NCBI GenBank assembly: GCA_964460185.1
Contig: CAYWTM010000011.1
Location: forward strand, 1 to 48,529
From: JAVJPJ01 sp040217295
Lineage (GTDB): Bacteria > Pseudomonadota > Alphaproteobacteria > Rhodobacterales > Rhodobacteraceae
Length of the DNA stretch: 48,529 nucleotides
Direction: 5' to 3'
The notes beneath the pieces were generated by a model. It searched no databases. It saw only the letters and a list, made by a program, of their open reading frames with translations, and had not been told where the DNA came from. Shown here piece by piece: positions 8,574-17,096 of the stretch. How positions within the stretch are numbered: position 1 is the stretch's first letter; each line of letters opens with the position of its first letter. The position numbers and the translations under genes are program-made.

Positions 8574-9302
8574 ATGAGCACTTCCGCCACCCCGAAAACC
8601 GATACAGCGCGCCTTTGGGCGATCCTGATCCTTGTGGCCGCGATCGCCTTTGCGGTGGTGCCCGTGTTCGCGGATCCGTTCAGCGGGTTTGACCCGGCCC
8701 GCTTCCCGGTTCCGGTCGACGATCCGCCGATCCAGCCTGTCGGGTGGGCGTTTGCGATCTGGGGCGTGATTTACCTTTGGCTGATTGCCGGCGCGGGTTT
8801 CGGTCTCTTGCGGCGCTCGGATGACCCGGACTGGGCCGCGCAAAGGCCCTGGGCCTTCGTGTCGCTGGCCGTGGGGGCGTGCTGGATTCCCATCGCCAAT
8901 GCCTCACCCGTCTGGGCCACCATCTTGATCTTCGTGATGCTGGTGACGGCCGCGATGGCGCTGGCGCGATCACCGGCCACGGACCGAGGATGGTCGCGCT
9001 GGCCGCTTGGCCTTTACGCCGGGTGGCTGACGGCTGCGTCTTTCGTCTCGCTGGCCACGCTGGCTGCGGGCTACGGGGCAAGCGATGCCGCACTGGCCAG
9101 CTGGATCGCGTTGCCGCTGGCATTGGTGGTGGCGGTGACATTGTCCCTGCGGCTCGGCACGCCGACCTATCCCCTTGCCGCGGCATGGGCCGCGATGGGC
9201 ATCGCCGTGGCGAACTGGCCGCAGGCCTTTGGATGGGCCGCGGCGGCGGGCGCGATCGTGCTGGTCGGCTTGGCAGGGGCCGCCCTGAAGCGCGGGGCCT
9301 GA
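8574..9302 (+). CDS. TspO/MBR-related membrane protein
   Basis: The 242-residue protein is mostly hydrophobic, with about seven predicted membrane segments. It shows PVGWAFAIWGVIYLWLIAG, which resembles the tryptophan-containing helix of the TspO/MBR (tryptophan-rich sensory) superfamily. Classical TspO is near 160 residues, so this is the longer relative. Its role is unknown; TspO proteins bind tetrapyrroles and affect photosynthesis-gene control in Rhodobacter, but that should not be transferred here without evidence. Start choice lies between ATG 8559 and ATG 8574. The gene sits between serS and surE with short gaps. Confidence 0.68.
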   Translation: MSTSATPKTDTARLWAILILVAAIAFAVVPVFADPFSGFDPARFPVPVDDPPIQPVGWAFAIWGVIYLWLIAGAGFGLLRRSDDPDWAAQRPWAFVSLAVGACWIPIANASPVWATILIFVMLVTAAMALARSPATDRGWSRWPLGLYAGWLTAASFVSLATLAAGYGASDAALASWIALPLALVVAVTLSLRLGTPTYPLAAAWAAMGIAVANWPQAFGWAAAAGAIVLVGLAGAALKRGA

Positions 9303-9347
9303 CAGCGCGACTTGCCGCCCCTGCCCCTGCAGGTTAAACCGCCCGTC

Positions 9348-10133
9348 ATGCGTATTCTCATCACCAATGACGACGGTATCAACGCCCCCGGCCTGAAAGT
9401 GCTCGAGGCGATCGCCCGCGACGTGGCCGGACCCGATGGCGAGGTCTGGACCGTGGCCCCCGCTTTCGAGCAATCGGGGGTTGGGCACTGTATCTCCTAT
9501 GTACACCCCACGATGATCGCGGAACTGGGTCCGCGCCGCTTTGCCGCCGAAGGCACGCCGGCCGATTGTGTGCTGGCGGGCCTTTATGATGTGCTTGCCG
9601 AAAGCCCCCCCGACCTGGTCCTGTCCGGCGTGAACCGCGGCAACAACGCCGCCGAGAACACGCTGTATTCAGGCACCATCGGCGGTGCGCTCGAGGCCGC
9701 GCTTCAGGGCCTGCCCGCCATTGCCCTGTCGCAGTATTTCGGGCCACAGAACGTCAGCCTTGCCAACAGCTTCGAGGCCGCCGCCTCCCATGGCGCACAG
9801 GTCGTGAGAAAGCTTGTCGATAACGGCCACTGGGACGAAAGCGATTACCGCGTTTTCTACAATGTGAACTTCCCCCCCGTGCCAGCCGCAGGCGTCAAGG
9901 GCACCCGCGTGACCGCGCAGGGGTTTCGCCGCGACACCCGGTTCAGCGTCGAGCCACATATCGCCCCCAATGGCCGCCGCTTCCTGTGGATCAAGGGCGG
10001 ACGCCAGGATGTGGCCACCCTGCCCGGCACCGATGCGCATGCGAACCTTGATGGCTATATCTCGGTCACGCCGATGCGGGCGGACCTGACGGCCCATGAC
10101 CGCCTGCACGATCTGAGGGCCGCGCTGGAATGA
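9348..10133 (+). CDS. surE: 5'/3'-nucleotidase SurE
   Basis: SurE is a metal-dependent survival phosphatase acting on nucleoside monophosphates. The 261-residue product starts MRILITNDDGINAPG, where Asn7-Asp8-Asp9 provides metal ligands. It also has SGVNRGNNAAENTLYSGTIG, a conserved loop with further ligands. The frame opens earlier, but this start gives the canonical N-terminus. Its stop overlaps the pcm start by four bases (ATGA), as in the widespread surE-pcm pair. Confidence 0.95.
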   Translation: MRILITNDDGINAPGLKVLEAIARDVAGPDGEVWTVAPAFEQSGVGHCISYVHPTMIAELGPRRFAAEGTPADCVLAGLYDVLAESPPDLVLSGVNRGNNAAENTLYSGTIGGALEAALQGLPAIALSQYFGPQNVSLANSFEAAASHGAQVVRKLVDNGHWDESDYRVFYNVNFPPVPAAGVKGTRVTAQGFRRDTRFSVEPHIAPNGRRFLWIKGGRQDVATLPGTDAHANLDGYISVTPMRADLTAHDRLHDLRAALE

Positions 10134-10774
10134 CCGACGACGCCACGCGCAAGATGCAGTTCCTGTTTCAGTTGCGCTCAAAGGGCGTGACCGATGCGCG
10201 CGTGCTCAAGGCGATGGAGATGATCGACCGTGGCGCGTTCGTGCGCGGCCATTTCGCGTCCCGCGCCTACGAGGATATGCCGCTGCCGATCGCGTCGGGT
10301 CAGACGATCAGCCAACCGTCTGTGGTGGGGCTGATGACCCAGGCGCTGGATGTGCAGCCGCGCGATACGGTTCTCGAGATCGGCACGGGGTCGGGCTACC
10401 AGGCCGCCATCCTCAGCCAGCTGGCCCGCCGCGTCTACACGATCGACCGCTTCCGCAACCTGACCCGCGAGGCCGAGATCGTGTTCACCAAGATGGGCTT
10501 GTCGAACATCACGGTCCTTACCGGTGATGGGTCTTTCGGGCTGCCCGATCAGGGGCCGTTCGATCGTATCTTGGTGACCGCTGCCGCCGAAGATCCGCCC
10601 GGCCCCCTTCTGGCGCAACTCAAACCGGGCGGCGTCATGGTGGTGCCCGTGGGTCAGTCGGATGCGGTGCAGAGCCTGATCAAGGTCACGCGCGATGCCA
10701 ATGGCACATTGGACTATCACGAACTCCTGCCGGTCCGTTTCGTGCCCCTCGTCGAGGGCCTGCCAAAGGATTGA
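10130..10774 (+). CDS. pcm: Protein-L-isoaspartate O-methyltransferase
   Basis: Pcm methylates isoaspartyl residues with S-adenosylmethionine so that damaged proteins can revert to normal aspartyl linkage. The 214-residue protein shows SGQTISQPSVVGLMTQAL, the family's substrate-side motif, and VLEIGTGSGYQAAILSQL, the SAM-binding motif I. Coupled translation with surE and an nlpD-like gene downstream reproduce a classic stationary-phase repair/envelope operon. Confidence 0.95.
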   Translation: MTDDATRKMQFLFQLRSKGVTDARVLKAMEMIDRGAFVRGHFASRAYEDMPLPIASGQTISQPSVVGLMTQALDVQPRDTVLEIGTGSGYQAAILSQLARRVYTIDRFRNLTREAEIVFTKMGLSNITVLTGDGSFGLPDQGPFDRILVTAAAEDPPGPLLAQLKPGGVMVVPVGQSDAVQSLIKVTRDANGTLDYHELLPVRFVPLVEGLPKD

Positions 10775-10941
10775 ACGCCGTTTTTGGGCGAATCCTTGCC
10801 GTAGGGCTTTATCGAAGCGGCCAAATTGATGTAGGAATTGCAACAACAGGCAAGATCCCGATCCAAGGGACACAGGCCAGATCCAGGTTTTCGTGGCCAC
10901 CCCGCAGCGGGGTGCCATCACAGGTAAGGACGATCAGAGCA

Positions 10942-12063
10942 ATGTCGCGCACAACACCCCTGGTTTTGGGCCTGTGCCTGCCCCTTCTGGCTGGCTGTGT
11001 CGGGAATGTATCCGATCTGGATTTCGATTTCCGGCCCGGTCCGATCTCATCTCGGATCACCGGCGAGACCGCGCCGCGCCCCGCACCCGATGCCAATGGC
11101 CTGATCACCTACGAAAGCTACCAGGTCGCCGTCGCCCGCCGGGGCGACACCGTCACCGATGTGGCGGCCCGCGTGGGTATCGACGCCGAGGAACTGGCCC
11201 GGTTCAACGGGCGATCCGCCTCTGACACCCTGCGCGCGGACGAGATCCTGGCCCTGCCGCGCCGCGTCGCACCCGGCGGCACAGGCGGCACCGACATCGC
11301 GGCCATCGCCACCGGCGCCATTGACGCGGCCGAGGCGCGCAACGGGGGCACAGCGGGCGCCAACGTGCTGGTGCAAGGTGGTCAGGAACCGGTGCGCCAC
11401 CGGGTGGATCGGGGCGAAACCGCCTATTCGGTGGCACGCCTATACGGCGTGTCGGTCCGGTCGCTGGCGGAATGGAACGGGCTTGGCCCGGATCTTTCGG
11501 TGCGCGAGGGACAGTACCTGATCATCCCGATCGTCATAGAGGATGCAAGCGCGCCGACGACCGCCTCGGCCGCGCCCGGTGACACGGTTGCCCCCTTGCC
11601 GCCATCCGCCTCGTCCCCGCTGCCGGACCGGATCGAACAAGCGACGCTGCCCCCGCAGGGTACGCAGGCGGCCCCTGCCACTGCCGCCGACCCGGCGCCG
11701 GAACCCGAACAGGTCGGCGCGCGGTTCGTGCGTCCCGTCGCCGGCGACGTGATCCGCCCCTACGGCAGCGGCAATGAAGGCATCGACATCGGCGCGGCCA
11801 CCGGAACGCCGGTGCGCGCCGCCGGCGATGGTGAGGTCGCGGCGATCACGCAAGACACAGATCAGATTCCGATCCTTGTTGTGCGCCACCCGGATGGCCT
11901 GCTGACCGTCTATGCCAATATTCGCAACATCACCGTGTCGCGTGGTGACAGCGTCAGCCAGGGCCAGACAGTGGCCGAGGTAGGGCCCGGCGATCCGTCC
12001 TTCCTGCATTTCGAAGTGCGCCGCGGGTTCGAAGCGGTCAATCCCAACCAGTATTTGCCCTGA
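10942..12063 (+). CDS. nlpD: NlpD-like lipoprotein with LysM and degenerate LytM (M23) domains
   Basis: The 373-residue product has a lipoprotein signal with lipobox L16-A-G-C19. LysM modules follow at about residues 57-105 and 153-195, then a Pro/Ala-rich linker and a C-terminal M23 domain. In that domain the usual metal histidines are absent: NEGIDIG and VYANIRN replace the H-x-G-x-D and Y-x-H forms, while LHFEVR is kept. This is the pattern of E. coli NlpD, which activates amidases rather than cutting peptidoglycan itself. It probably acts in the periplasm, anchored to a membrane. The frame is open upstream, but ATG 10942 is the start that yields the signal peptide. It follows surE-pcm, the classical position. 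Confidence 0.86.
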   Translation: MSRTTPLVLGLCLPLLAGCVGNVSDLDFDFRPGPISSRITGETAPRPAPDANGLITYESYQVAVARRGDTVTDVAARVGIDAEELARFNGRSASDTLRADEILALPRRVAPGGTGGTDIAAIATGAIDAAEARNGGTAGANVLVQGGQEPVRHRVDRGETAYSVARLYGVSVRSLAEWNGLGPDLSVREGQYLIIPIVIEDASAPTTASAAPGDTVAPLPPSASSPLPDRIEQATLPPQGTQAAPATAADPAPEPEQVGARFVRPVAGDVIRPYGSGNEGIDIGAATGTPVRAAGDGEVAAITQDTDQIPILVVRHPDGLLTVYANIRNITVSRGDSVSQGQTVAEVGPGDPSFLHFEVRRGFEAVNPNQYLP

Positions 12064-12367
12064 TCCGACGCAAGCCCACCATCGCGCGGCACTGCACGGA
12101 CCGTCCGGGCGCGCGGGTGATGTCGGCCATGCACCCGGCGTTCTTCCGGGTCACCTGACCATCTGAATCGGAACACGTCGCGCGCAAGGCCCGCGGAGAC
12201 CGCGACATCTTGCACAAGATCCACGCATGTGGCCCGGCATCGCACCCTTGAACCGAGGCTATCATGCACATGTCTTGATCCTGTGCGCGCCCGAACGGGA
12301 ATCATCTCTGGACCTGAGGTTCCAGCCATCCTAAGCGAAGACCCGCTTTGCCAGACCGGAACCTTTG
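12064..12367. other. Intergenic region upstream of the LysE-type exporter
   Basis: About 300 bases without a convincing gene; the short minus-strand frames here lack family features. The notable element is the 14-base palindrome at 12207-12220. Confidence 0.5.
12207..12220. promoter_or_regulatory. Palindrome ATCTTG-CA-CAAGAT, candidate operator
   Basis: The element is a perfect 6-base inverted repeat with a 2-base centre, about 150 bases before the LysE-type exporter. Read on the other strand, it matches 13 of 14 bases of the palindrome at 18419-18432 in front of the MFS efflux gene. The regulator is unknown to me. Confidence 0.4.
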
Positions 12368-12973
12368 ATGCCCGCCGTCTTTCTCGCCGGATTTGCCCTG
12401 TCCTTCAGCCTGATCCTCGCCATCGGGGCGCAGAACGCCTTTGTCCTGCGCCAGGGACTGAGGCGATCGCATGTGGGGGCCGTTGTCCTGGTCTGCTGCG
12501 TGTCCGAAGCCCTGTTGATTTTCGCCGGCGTCACGGCCTTTGGCGCGGTGGCGGAAACGGCGCCCTGGGCCTTGCAGGCGATGCGATGGGGCGGGGTCGC
12601 GTTCTTGCTGGCCTATGGCCTGCGCAGCCTTTGGGCCGCGCTGGCGACCGAAGATGTTCTGCACGCCGATGGACAGGCCGCGCAAAGCCTGCGTGCGGCC
12701 GTTCTGACGGCGCTGATGCTGACCTGGGCCAATCCGCATGTCTACCTCGACACCGTCGGGCTGATCGGCGCGGTCGCGGCCACATACGGCGCCGGACGCT
12801 GGGTTTTCGGCCTTGGGGCGCTGACGGCCTCGGTGATGTTCTTCGCGGCATTGGGCTATGGCGCGCGAACGCTTGCACCCGCTTTCGCAAGGCCCACGGC
12901 ATGGCGGATCCTGGATGGGGTGGTGGGCATGACAATGCTGGCGCTGGCGGCAAAACTGGCCTTTTCGGTGTAA
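12368..12973 (+). CDS. LysE/ArgO family amino-acid exporter
   Basis: The 201-residue membrane protein has about six hydrophobic helices. Its N-terminal SLILAIGAQNAFVLRQGLRR is the LysE/ArgO signature, and LTWANPHVYLDTVGLIG occurs mid-protein. Members export basic amino acids such as arginine and lysine; the substrate is not determinable here. ATG 12368 is directly preceded by an in-frame TTG and is preferred. No LysR-type regulator gene (ArgP/LysG) lies beside it, so the usual partner is missing locally. The palindrome at 12207 may mark its control site. Confidence 0.88.
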   Translation: MPAVFLAGFALSFSLILAIGAQNAFVLRQGLRRSHVGAVVLVCCVSEALLIFAGVTAFGAVAETAPWALQAMRWGGVAFLLAYGLRSLWAALATEDVLHADGQAAQSLRAAVLTALMLTWANPHVYLDTVGLIGAVAATYGAGRWVFGLGALTASVMFFAALGYGARTLAPAFARPTAWRILDGVVGMTMLALAAKLAFSV

Positions 12974-13014
12974 GGCTGGACAGGCCATCCGGTCTGCGCC
13001 ATGTCAGGTGCAGA

Positions 13015-13923
13015 ATGGATCAAAATCCCGCCGCCCCAGATCTGCCCAAGCCCGCTGGCACGCCGTCGCGCCCGGTCGCGGGCGTGATATGGATGATCCT
13101 GACCGGTTTGTGTTTCGTGGCCGTGACCGCAAGCGTGAAAATGGTCGGCGACCATGTCCCTGCGGCGCAATCTGCTTTCCTGCGCTATGTGCTGGGACTG
13201 GTGTTCCTGATCCCGATGTGGCCCGCCATCCGCGCCGCGCGCCTGGACCGTGGCACATGGATGATGTTCAGCCTGCGTGGGGTGGCCCACTCGATCGCCG
13301 TCATCTTGTGGTTCTTTGCCATGACGCGCATCCCGATCGCCGATGTGACGGCGCTGAACTACCTGAACCCGATCTATGTCATCGTGCTCGCGGTCCTGTT
13401 CCTGGGCGAGCGGATCGGCCCCTGGCGGATCGGGGCGATCGCGGCGTCCTTCATCGGAACGCTGATCATCGTGCGCCCCGGTTTTCGCGAGGTCGATATC
13501 GGCCATGTGGCGATGTTGTTCACGGCTGTCATGATGGCGATCAGCTATTTCCTGGCCAAGATCCTGACCTCGCGCGCCAGCCCGGCGGCAGTGGTATTCA
13601 TGTTGTCGACCATCGTTCCTGCGATCCTGGCCCCCTTTGCATGGTTCGTCTGGGTGCCGGTTTCCTGGGTCGACCTGGGATGGCTGTTTCTGACCGCGAC
13701 CTTCGCGACGGCGGGGCATTTCACGATGACGCTTGCCTTTCGCGCGGCCCCGCTTGCAGTGACCCAACCGGTCACCTTCCTGCAACTGATCTGGGCGACC
13801 CTGTTGGGTGTGCTTGTCTTCAATGAACCCGCCGATCTCTATGTGATGATGGGCGGCACCATGATCATTTCCGCGATCATCATCGTCACATGGCGCGAAA
13901 GCCGCCGGACGAGGTCACCGTAA
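13015..13923 (+). CDS. DMT superfamily (EamA) transporter
   Basis: This 302-residue protein has ten predicted membrane helices arranged as two EamA repeats. The first repeat includes ADVTALNYLNPIYVIVLAVL, and the second ends with the matching VTQPVTFLQLIWATLLGVL followed by FNEPAD. Proteins of this type export or import metabolites such as amino acids and riboflavin; the substrate is unknown. A longer upstream reading overlaps the LysE-type gene and is rejected, since the first helix begins shortly after MDQNPAAPDLP. It starts about 40 bases after the exporter gene, so the two may be co-transcribed. Confidence 0.9.
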   Translation: MDQNPAAPDLPKPAGTPSRPVAGVIWMILTGLCFVAVTASVKMVGDHVPAAQSAFLRYVLGLVFLIPMWPAIRAARLDRGTWMMFSLRGVAHSIAVILWFFAMTRIPIADVTALNYLNPIYVIVLAVLFLGERIGPWRIGAIAASFIGTLIIVRPGFREVDIGHVAMLFTAVMMAISYFLAKILTSRASPAAVVFMLSTIVPAILAPFAWFVWVPVSWVDLGWLFLTATFATAGHFTMTLAFRAAPLAVTQPVTFLQLIWATLLGVLVFNEPADLYVMMGGTMIISAIIIVTWRESRRTRSP

Positions 13924-13941
13924 AGCGGCCGCCTGGTTTCA

Positions 13942-13983
13942 CCTGCAAATTTTATTTTCGCCTGCAAATTGTGCTTTTGCAGG
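13942..13983. promoter_or_regulatory. Repeated CCTGCAAA box with inverted copy
   Basis: CCTGCAAA occurs at 13942-13949 and again at 13961-13968, a 19-base period. The second copy forms a perfect 8-base inverted repeat with TTTGCAGG at 13976-13983 across a 7-base spacer. The element lies between the DMT gene and the HAD-like gene in an AT-rich patch. It could be an operator for the HAD-like gene or a weak stem-loop; there is no T-run to support a terminator. Confidence 0.45.
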
Positions 13984-14093
13984 TATCGACGCGTAAGCCG
14001 TTGCCAAAGCACGACGCCGCACCGCAGCGACGGCGCTCATTTGGTTTGGGACCCGGGCCGTATCCGGTTGGGTGAACCTCAACGGAGGTCACG

Positions 14094-14786
14094 ATGACAC
14101 TAGAGGCGCTTATATTTGCCGGGATCGGCTCGCTGGCTGAATGCGCCGATTTGGATCGCGCGGCCTGGAACGCATCCTTCCGCAGCCACGGGGTGGATTG
14201 GTCGTGGTCATGGGATACCTATTGCGAACTGATGCGCCCGGGTGGCGATCGTCAACTGGCCGCCAGCTACGCCGCGCATATGGGTGAACTCGTGCAGGCC
14301 GAGATGCTGGACAGCACCCACCAAAAACACTTTGCGACGATGCTGGCAGGCGGCGTTCCGTTGCGGCCTGGCGTGGCGCGCGTCATGAAATGGGCCGCGC
14401 GTGGCGGTATCAAACTGGCCTTTGTCAGCCGGTCCCAGACGGATCCGGTGCGCGCGCTGCTGGTGGCCACCGCACGCGAACGGGGCGGGCAGTCGTTTGA
14501 CGTGGCTGTGCTGCGTGGTGATGTATCGCGCCTCGCCCCAGCCCCGGACGGCATGATTTCCGCCGTGACCCAACTGGGCGTCGGCGTCGGTCGGACCGTC
14601 GTGGTGGCGGACACACCCGTCGCGGCCGAGGCTGCACAAGCCGCTGGTCTGCCCGTCCTTGCCTTCCCCGGACGCCTGGCCGAGGCAGAGCCCGAAGCCT
14701 TCGGCGCCATACCCATGACCCATGCCCTGAGCCCGGAAGCCCTGGCTGTCGCCTGGCGCGGCGCTCAATCCCATGCGGCGGAATAA
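14094..14786 (+). CDS. HAD-fold protein lacking the catalytic residues
   Basis: The 230-residue protein has the overall CbbY/phosphoglycolate-phosphatase layout: a helical cap and C-terminal VADTPVAAEAAQAAGLPVLAFP. The catalytic positions are changed. Motif I reads FAGIGSL at residues 8-14 where active enzymes have FDxDGTL, so both aspartates are gone. The conserved lysine before P-x-P-D is replaced by alanine (APAPDG). Ribosome site GGAGG precedes the start. I infer a non-catalytic or divergent member; CbbY-like neighbours in other Rhodobacteraceae also show degenerate motif I, as far as I recall. The CCTGCAAA boxes upstream may control it. Confidence 0.8.
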   Translation: MTLEALIFAGIGSLAECADLDRAAWNASFRSHGVDWSWSWDTYCELMRPGGDRQLAASYAAHMGELVQAEMLDSTHQKHFATMLAGGVPLRPGVARVMKWAARGGIKLAFVSRSQTDPVRALLVATARERGGQSFDVAVLRGDVSRLAPAPDGMISAVTQLGVGVGRTVVVADTPVAAEAAQAAGLPVLAFPGRLAEAEPEAFGAIPMTHALSPEALAVAWRGAQSHAAE

Positions 14787-14888
14787 TGCCCTGGACAGGA
14801 CACCGGCTTGATCTGGCTCAAGGCGCCGCACACCCGGCGCGGTCTAGCGTCCTGATCAACATGAACAAGATCAGGGAAGGACGATCAC

Positions 14889-15128
14889 ATGTCTCACACA
14901 CCGCATGAATTGGCCGAAGAATTTCCGGCTGACGTGGAGCGGATACACAAGCTCAAGATGACCGATGCCCATTTCGCCAAATTGATGGACGCGTATCACG
15001 AGGTGAACCGCGCCGTGCATCGGGCCGAAACCGGGGTCGAGCCGTGCGATGAGCTAGCCGAAACAAAGATGCGCAAGGAACGGATGCGCCTGAAGGATGA
15101 CATCGCGTCGATCCTTGCCAAGGCCTGA
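14889..15128 (+). CDS. DUF465 (YdcH-like) small protein
   Basis: A 79-residue, highly charged, helical protein (HELAEEFPADVERIHKLK then RMRLKDDIASILA) that fits the DUF465/YdcH family of small alpha-helical hairpins. Function is unknown. GGAAGGA precedes the start. It converges with the CoxG-like gene, and a stem-loop lies between them. Confidence 0.85.
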   Translation: MSHTPHELAEEFPADVERIHKLKMTDAHFAKLMDAYHEVNRAVHRAETGVEPCDELAETKMRKERMRLKDDIASILAKA

Positions 15129-15141
15129 CGCGCCACCACGT

Positions 15142-15174
15142 CGGGGATGTCACGCCTCGGGTGCGGCATCCCCG
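15142..15174. terminator. Stem-loop at the DUF465/CoxG convergence
   Basis: CGGGGATG (15142-15149) and CATCCCCG (15167-15174) are perfect 8-base inverted arms with a 17-base loop. The element overlaps the last codons of the CoxG-like gene and lacks a T-run. It may end transcription from the plus strand. Confidence 0.35.
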
Positions 15175-15623
15175 TCTGCCGGGCCTTCCAGACGGGTCTG
15201 GAAACGCTCGAAGAACTGGTCCGCCATCTTGGTGGCAAAACTGTCCACCAGCCTCGAGCCAAGCTGCGCCAGCTTGCCGCCGACCTTGGCGTCGACATCA
15301 TAGGTCAGTTCCGTGCCGCCGCCCTCGGCATCGGCCAGCGCGACCTGCGCGGAACCTTTCGCGAAACCCGCAACGCCCCCCTTGCCCTCGCCCGAGATCG
15401 TGTAGCTGACGCCCGGCACCACGTCCGACAACGTCACCGCGCCCTTGAAGGTCGCCTTGACCGGCCCGACCTTTTGTTTGACCACGGCCTCGAATCCGTC
15501 CTCGGGCGATCCGGTCAGTTCTTCGCAACCGGGAATGCAGGCCTTGAGAACTTCGGGGTCGTTCAAGGCGGCCCAGACCGTTTCGCGTTGCGCCGCGATC
15601 GTGCGTGTGGCGTGCATTTCCAT
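15150..15623 (-). CDS. CoxG/SRPBCC family protein
   Basis: The 157-residue protein matches the carbon monoxide dehydrogenase subunit G (CoxG) branch of the START/SRPBCC fold: WAALNDPEVLKACIPGCEEL near residues 18-37, then a C-terminal GGKLAQLGSRLVDSFATKMADQFF helix. True CoxG helps anchor CO dehydrogenase, but isolated homologues are common and their role is open; no cox genes are nearby. ATG 15623 with GGAGA upstream is chosen over the longer reading to 15653. Confidence 0.82.
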   Translation of the reverse strand: MEMHATRTIAAQRETVWAALNDPEVLKACIPGCEELTGSPEDGFEAVVKQKVGPVKATFKGAVTLSDVVPGVSYTISGEGKGGVAGFAKGSAQVALADAEGGGTELTYDVDAKVGGKLAQLGSRLVDSFATKMADQFFERFQTRLEGPADGDAAPEA

Positions 15624-15679
15624 GGGGCATCTCTCCGTCTTTGTATGGCACAAGACCTAGGCGCGCTTGGCACGCGGCG

Positions 15680-17074
15680 TCAATTGCCGATCTCGTAGGG
15701 CAATGAACCACGGCGGTTGGGATCGACCTTCAGCCGTCGTTCAAGCGGCGGAACCGCGCGCTGGTGGCAGGCTGCGCGCTCGCAGATACGGCACGATATC
15801 CCGATGGGCTGAAACGCCGCTTCCCGGTCCAGGTCCAGCCCGTCCGCATAGATCAGGTCGGATGCGTGTTTGACCTCGCACCCCAGCGAAATGGCGAAAC
15901 GCCGCGTGGGCTGGCCCCATGCACCACCCGATTTCGACACATCGCGCGCCAGGATCACGTAGCGCACGCCGTCGGGTGTTTCGGCCAGTTGGCGCAGGAA
16001 ACGGGTGGGGGTCTCGAAGGCCTGATGGACATTCCAAAGGGGGCAGGCCCCACCGAACCGCGCGAATTGCAGGCGCGTCGCGGAATGGCGTTTGGTGACC
16101 GTTCCCGCCTGGTCGACCCGCGCGAAAAAGAACGGAACCCCCTTGGCCCCCGGCCGCTGCAGCGTCGACAGCCGGTGCGCCACCTGCTCGATCGAGGCCC
16201 CGAACTGGATCGACAGGCGCTCCAGATCGTGGCGCGTGTCGCGCGCCGCCTCGGCGAACCGGGTATAGGGCATCAGCACGGCGCCGGCGAAATAATTGGC
16301 CATGCCGATGCGCGCGATCTCGCGGCTGGTGTCGGATTGGAACCGGGCCAGGTCCAGCGTCGCCTCGATCAATTGCGCCTGCCCGAGCAAGGCATATTGA
16401 TGCAGCAGTTGAAACCGCTGCGTTTCAGGGGCCGCACGCGGCGACAGCGTCAGGATGCGGCTGGCCGGATCATAGTTGCGCACGCCCTGCCCGGCCTCGT
16501 GGCGCAACACCACGCCCTTGTCCGCCAGAACCGCCTGCGTATAGGCCACCAGGTCGCCCTCGGCCTTTTCGGCAAACCGTTCAGCGGCGCGGTCGACCGC
16601 ATCGATATAGTTGTCACAGTAGTGAAAGAAATCGCGCACCTCCTCCCAGGGGCTGGGGGCCGCGTATCTGTCCTGACCCAGCGCTTCGTCCAGCGAGGCA
16701 AGCCGTTCATGGGTCTGCCGATAGGCGCGGTGCAGGTCCAGAAAGGCGCGCGCCAATGCCGGCGCGTTCGATGCCGCCAGCCGCAGATCGGTAAGCGGCG
16801 GTGCGGCATCGGCAAAGACCGGGTCGGCAAGGGCTTCGCGCATGTCCGAGATCAGGCGCTCACTGTCGCCCGCGCGCAATTCGGTCACATCGATCCCGAA
16901 TTCCTGCGCAAGGCCCAGCACCACCGCCGTGGACACCGGGCGATTGTTGTTTTCCATCTGGTTCAGATACGGCAGGGACACCCCGAGCTTGCCGGCGAAA
17001 TCCTTTTGGGTCAGATGCAGCCTGCCACGGATCTCGCGCAACTTGGCGCCTGCATAAAGCTTTCGCATGGCCAT
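15680..17074 (-). CDS. pccR: PccR-type short-chain acyl-CoA regulator (XRE/ScfR family)
   Basis: The 464-residue protein has an N-terminal XRE helix-turn-helix (about residues 8-62, LTQKDFAGKLGVSLPYLNQME). A central DUF955/IrrE-like region and a C-terminal ScfR domain follow, the latter with cysteines (ISCRICERAACHQR). This matches the short-chain fatty acyl-CoA regulator family; in Rhodobacter sphaeroides its member PccR controls propionyl-CoA carboxylase genes. Here pccB lies two genes away, and pccA and the mutase are in the same region. GAAGGG lies 8 bases before ATG 17074, preferred over GTG 17083. A TTTGCAAA-type box just upstream suggests autoregulation. RamB and MccR are relatives, but the context favours PccR. 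Confidence 0.85.
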   Translation of the reverse strand: MAMRKLYAGAKLREIRGRLHLTQKDFAGKLGVSLPYLNQMENNNRPVSTAVVLGLAQEFGIDVTELRAGDSERLISDMREALADPVFADAAPPLTDLRLAASNAPALARAFLDLHRAYRQTHERLASLDEALGQDRYAAPSPWEEVRDFFHYCDNYIDAVDRAAERFAEKAEGDLVAYTQAVLADKGVVLRHEAGQGVRNYDPASRILTLSPRAAPETQRFQLLHQYALLGQAQLIEATLDLARFQSDTSREIARIGMANYFAGAVLMPYTRFAEAARDTRHDLERLSIQFGASIEQVAHRLSTLQRPGAKGVPFFFARVDQAGTVTKRHSATRLQFARFGGACPLWNVHQAFETPTRFLRQLAETPDGVRYVILARDVSKSGGAWGQPTRRFAISLGCEVKHASDLIYADGLDLDREAAFQPIGISCRICERAACHQRAVPPLERRLKVDPNRRGSLPYEIGN

Positions 17075-17096
17075 CGGGCACACCCTTCAGGGAAAG

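Noticed and set aside
6908..8590. 560-residue minus-strand frame opposite serS
   Set aside because: It is the mirror of a securely identified SerRS gene, and its translation has no family features; long antisense frames are expected at this GC content.
12038..12271. Small minus-strand frame after nlpD
   Set aside because: Overlaps the nlpD end, lacks a ribosome site and shows no family features.
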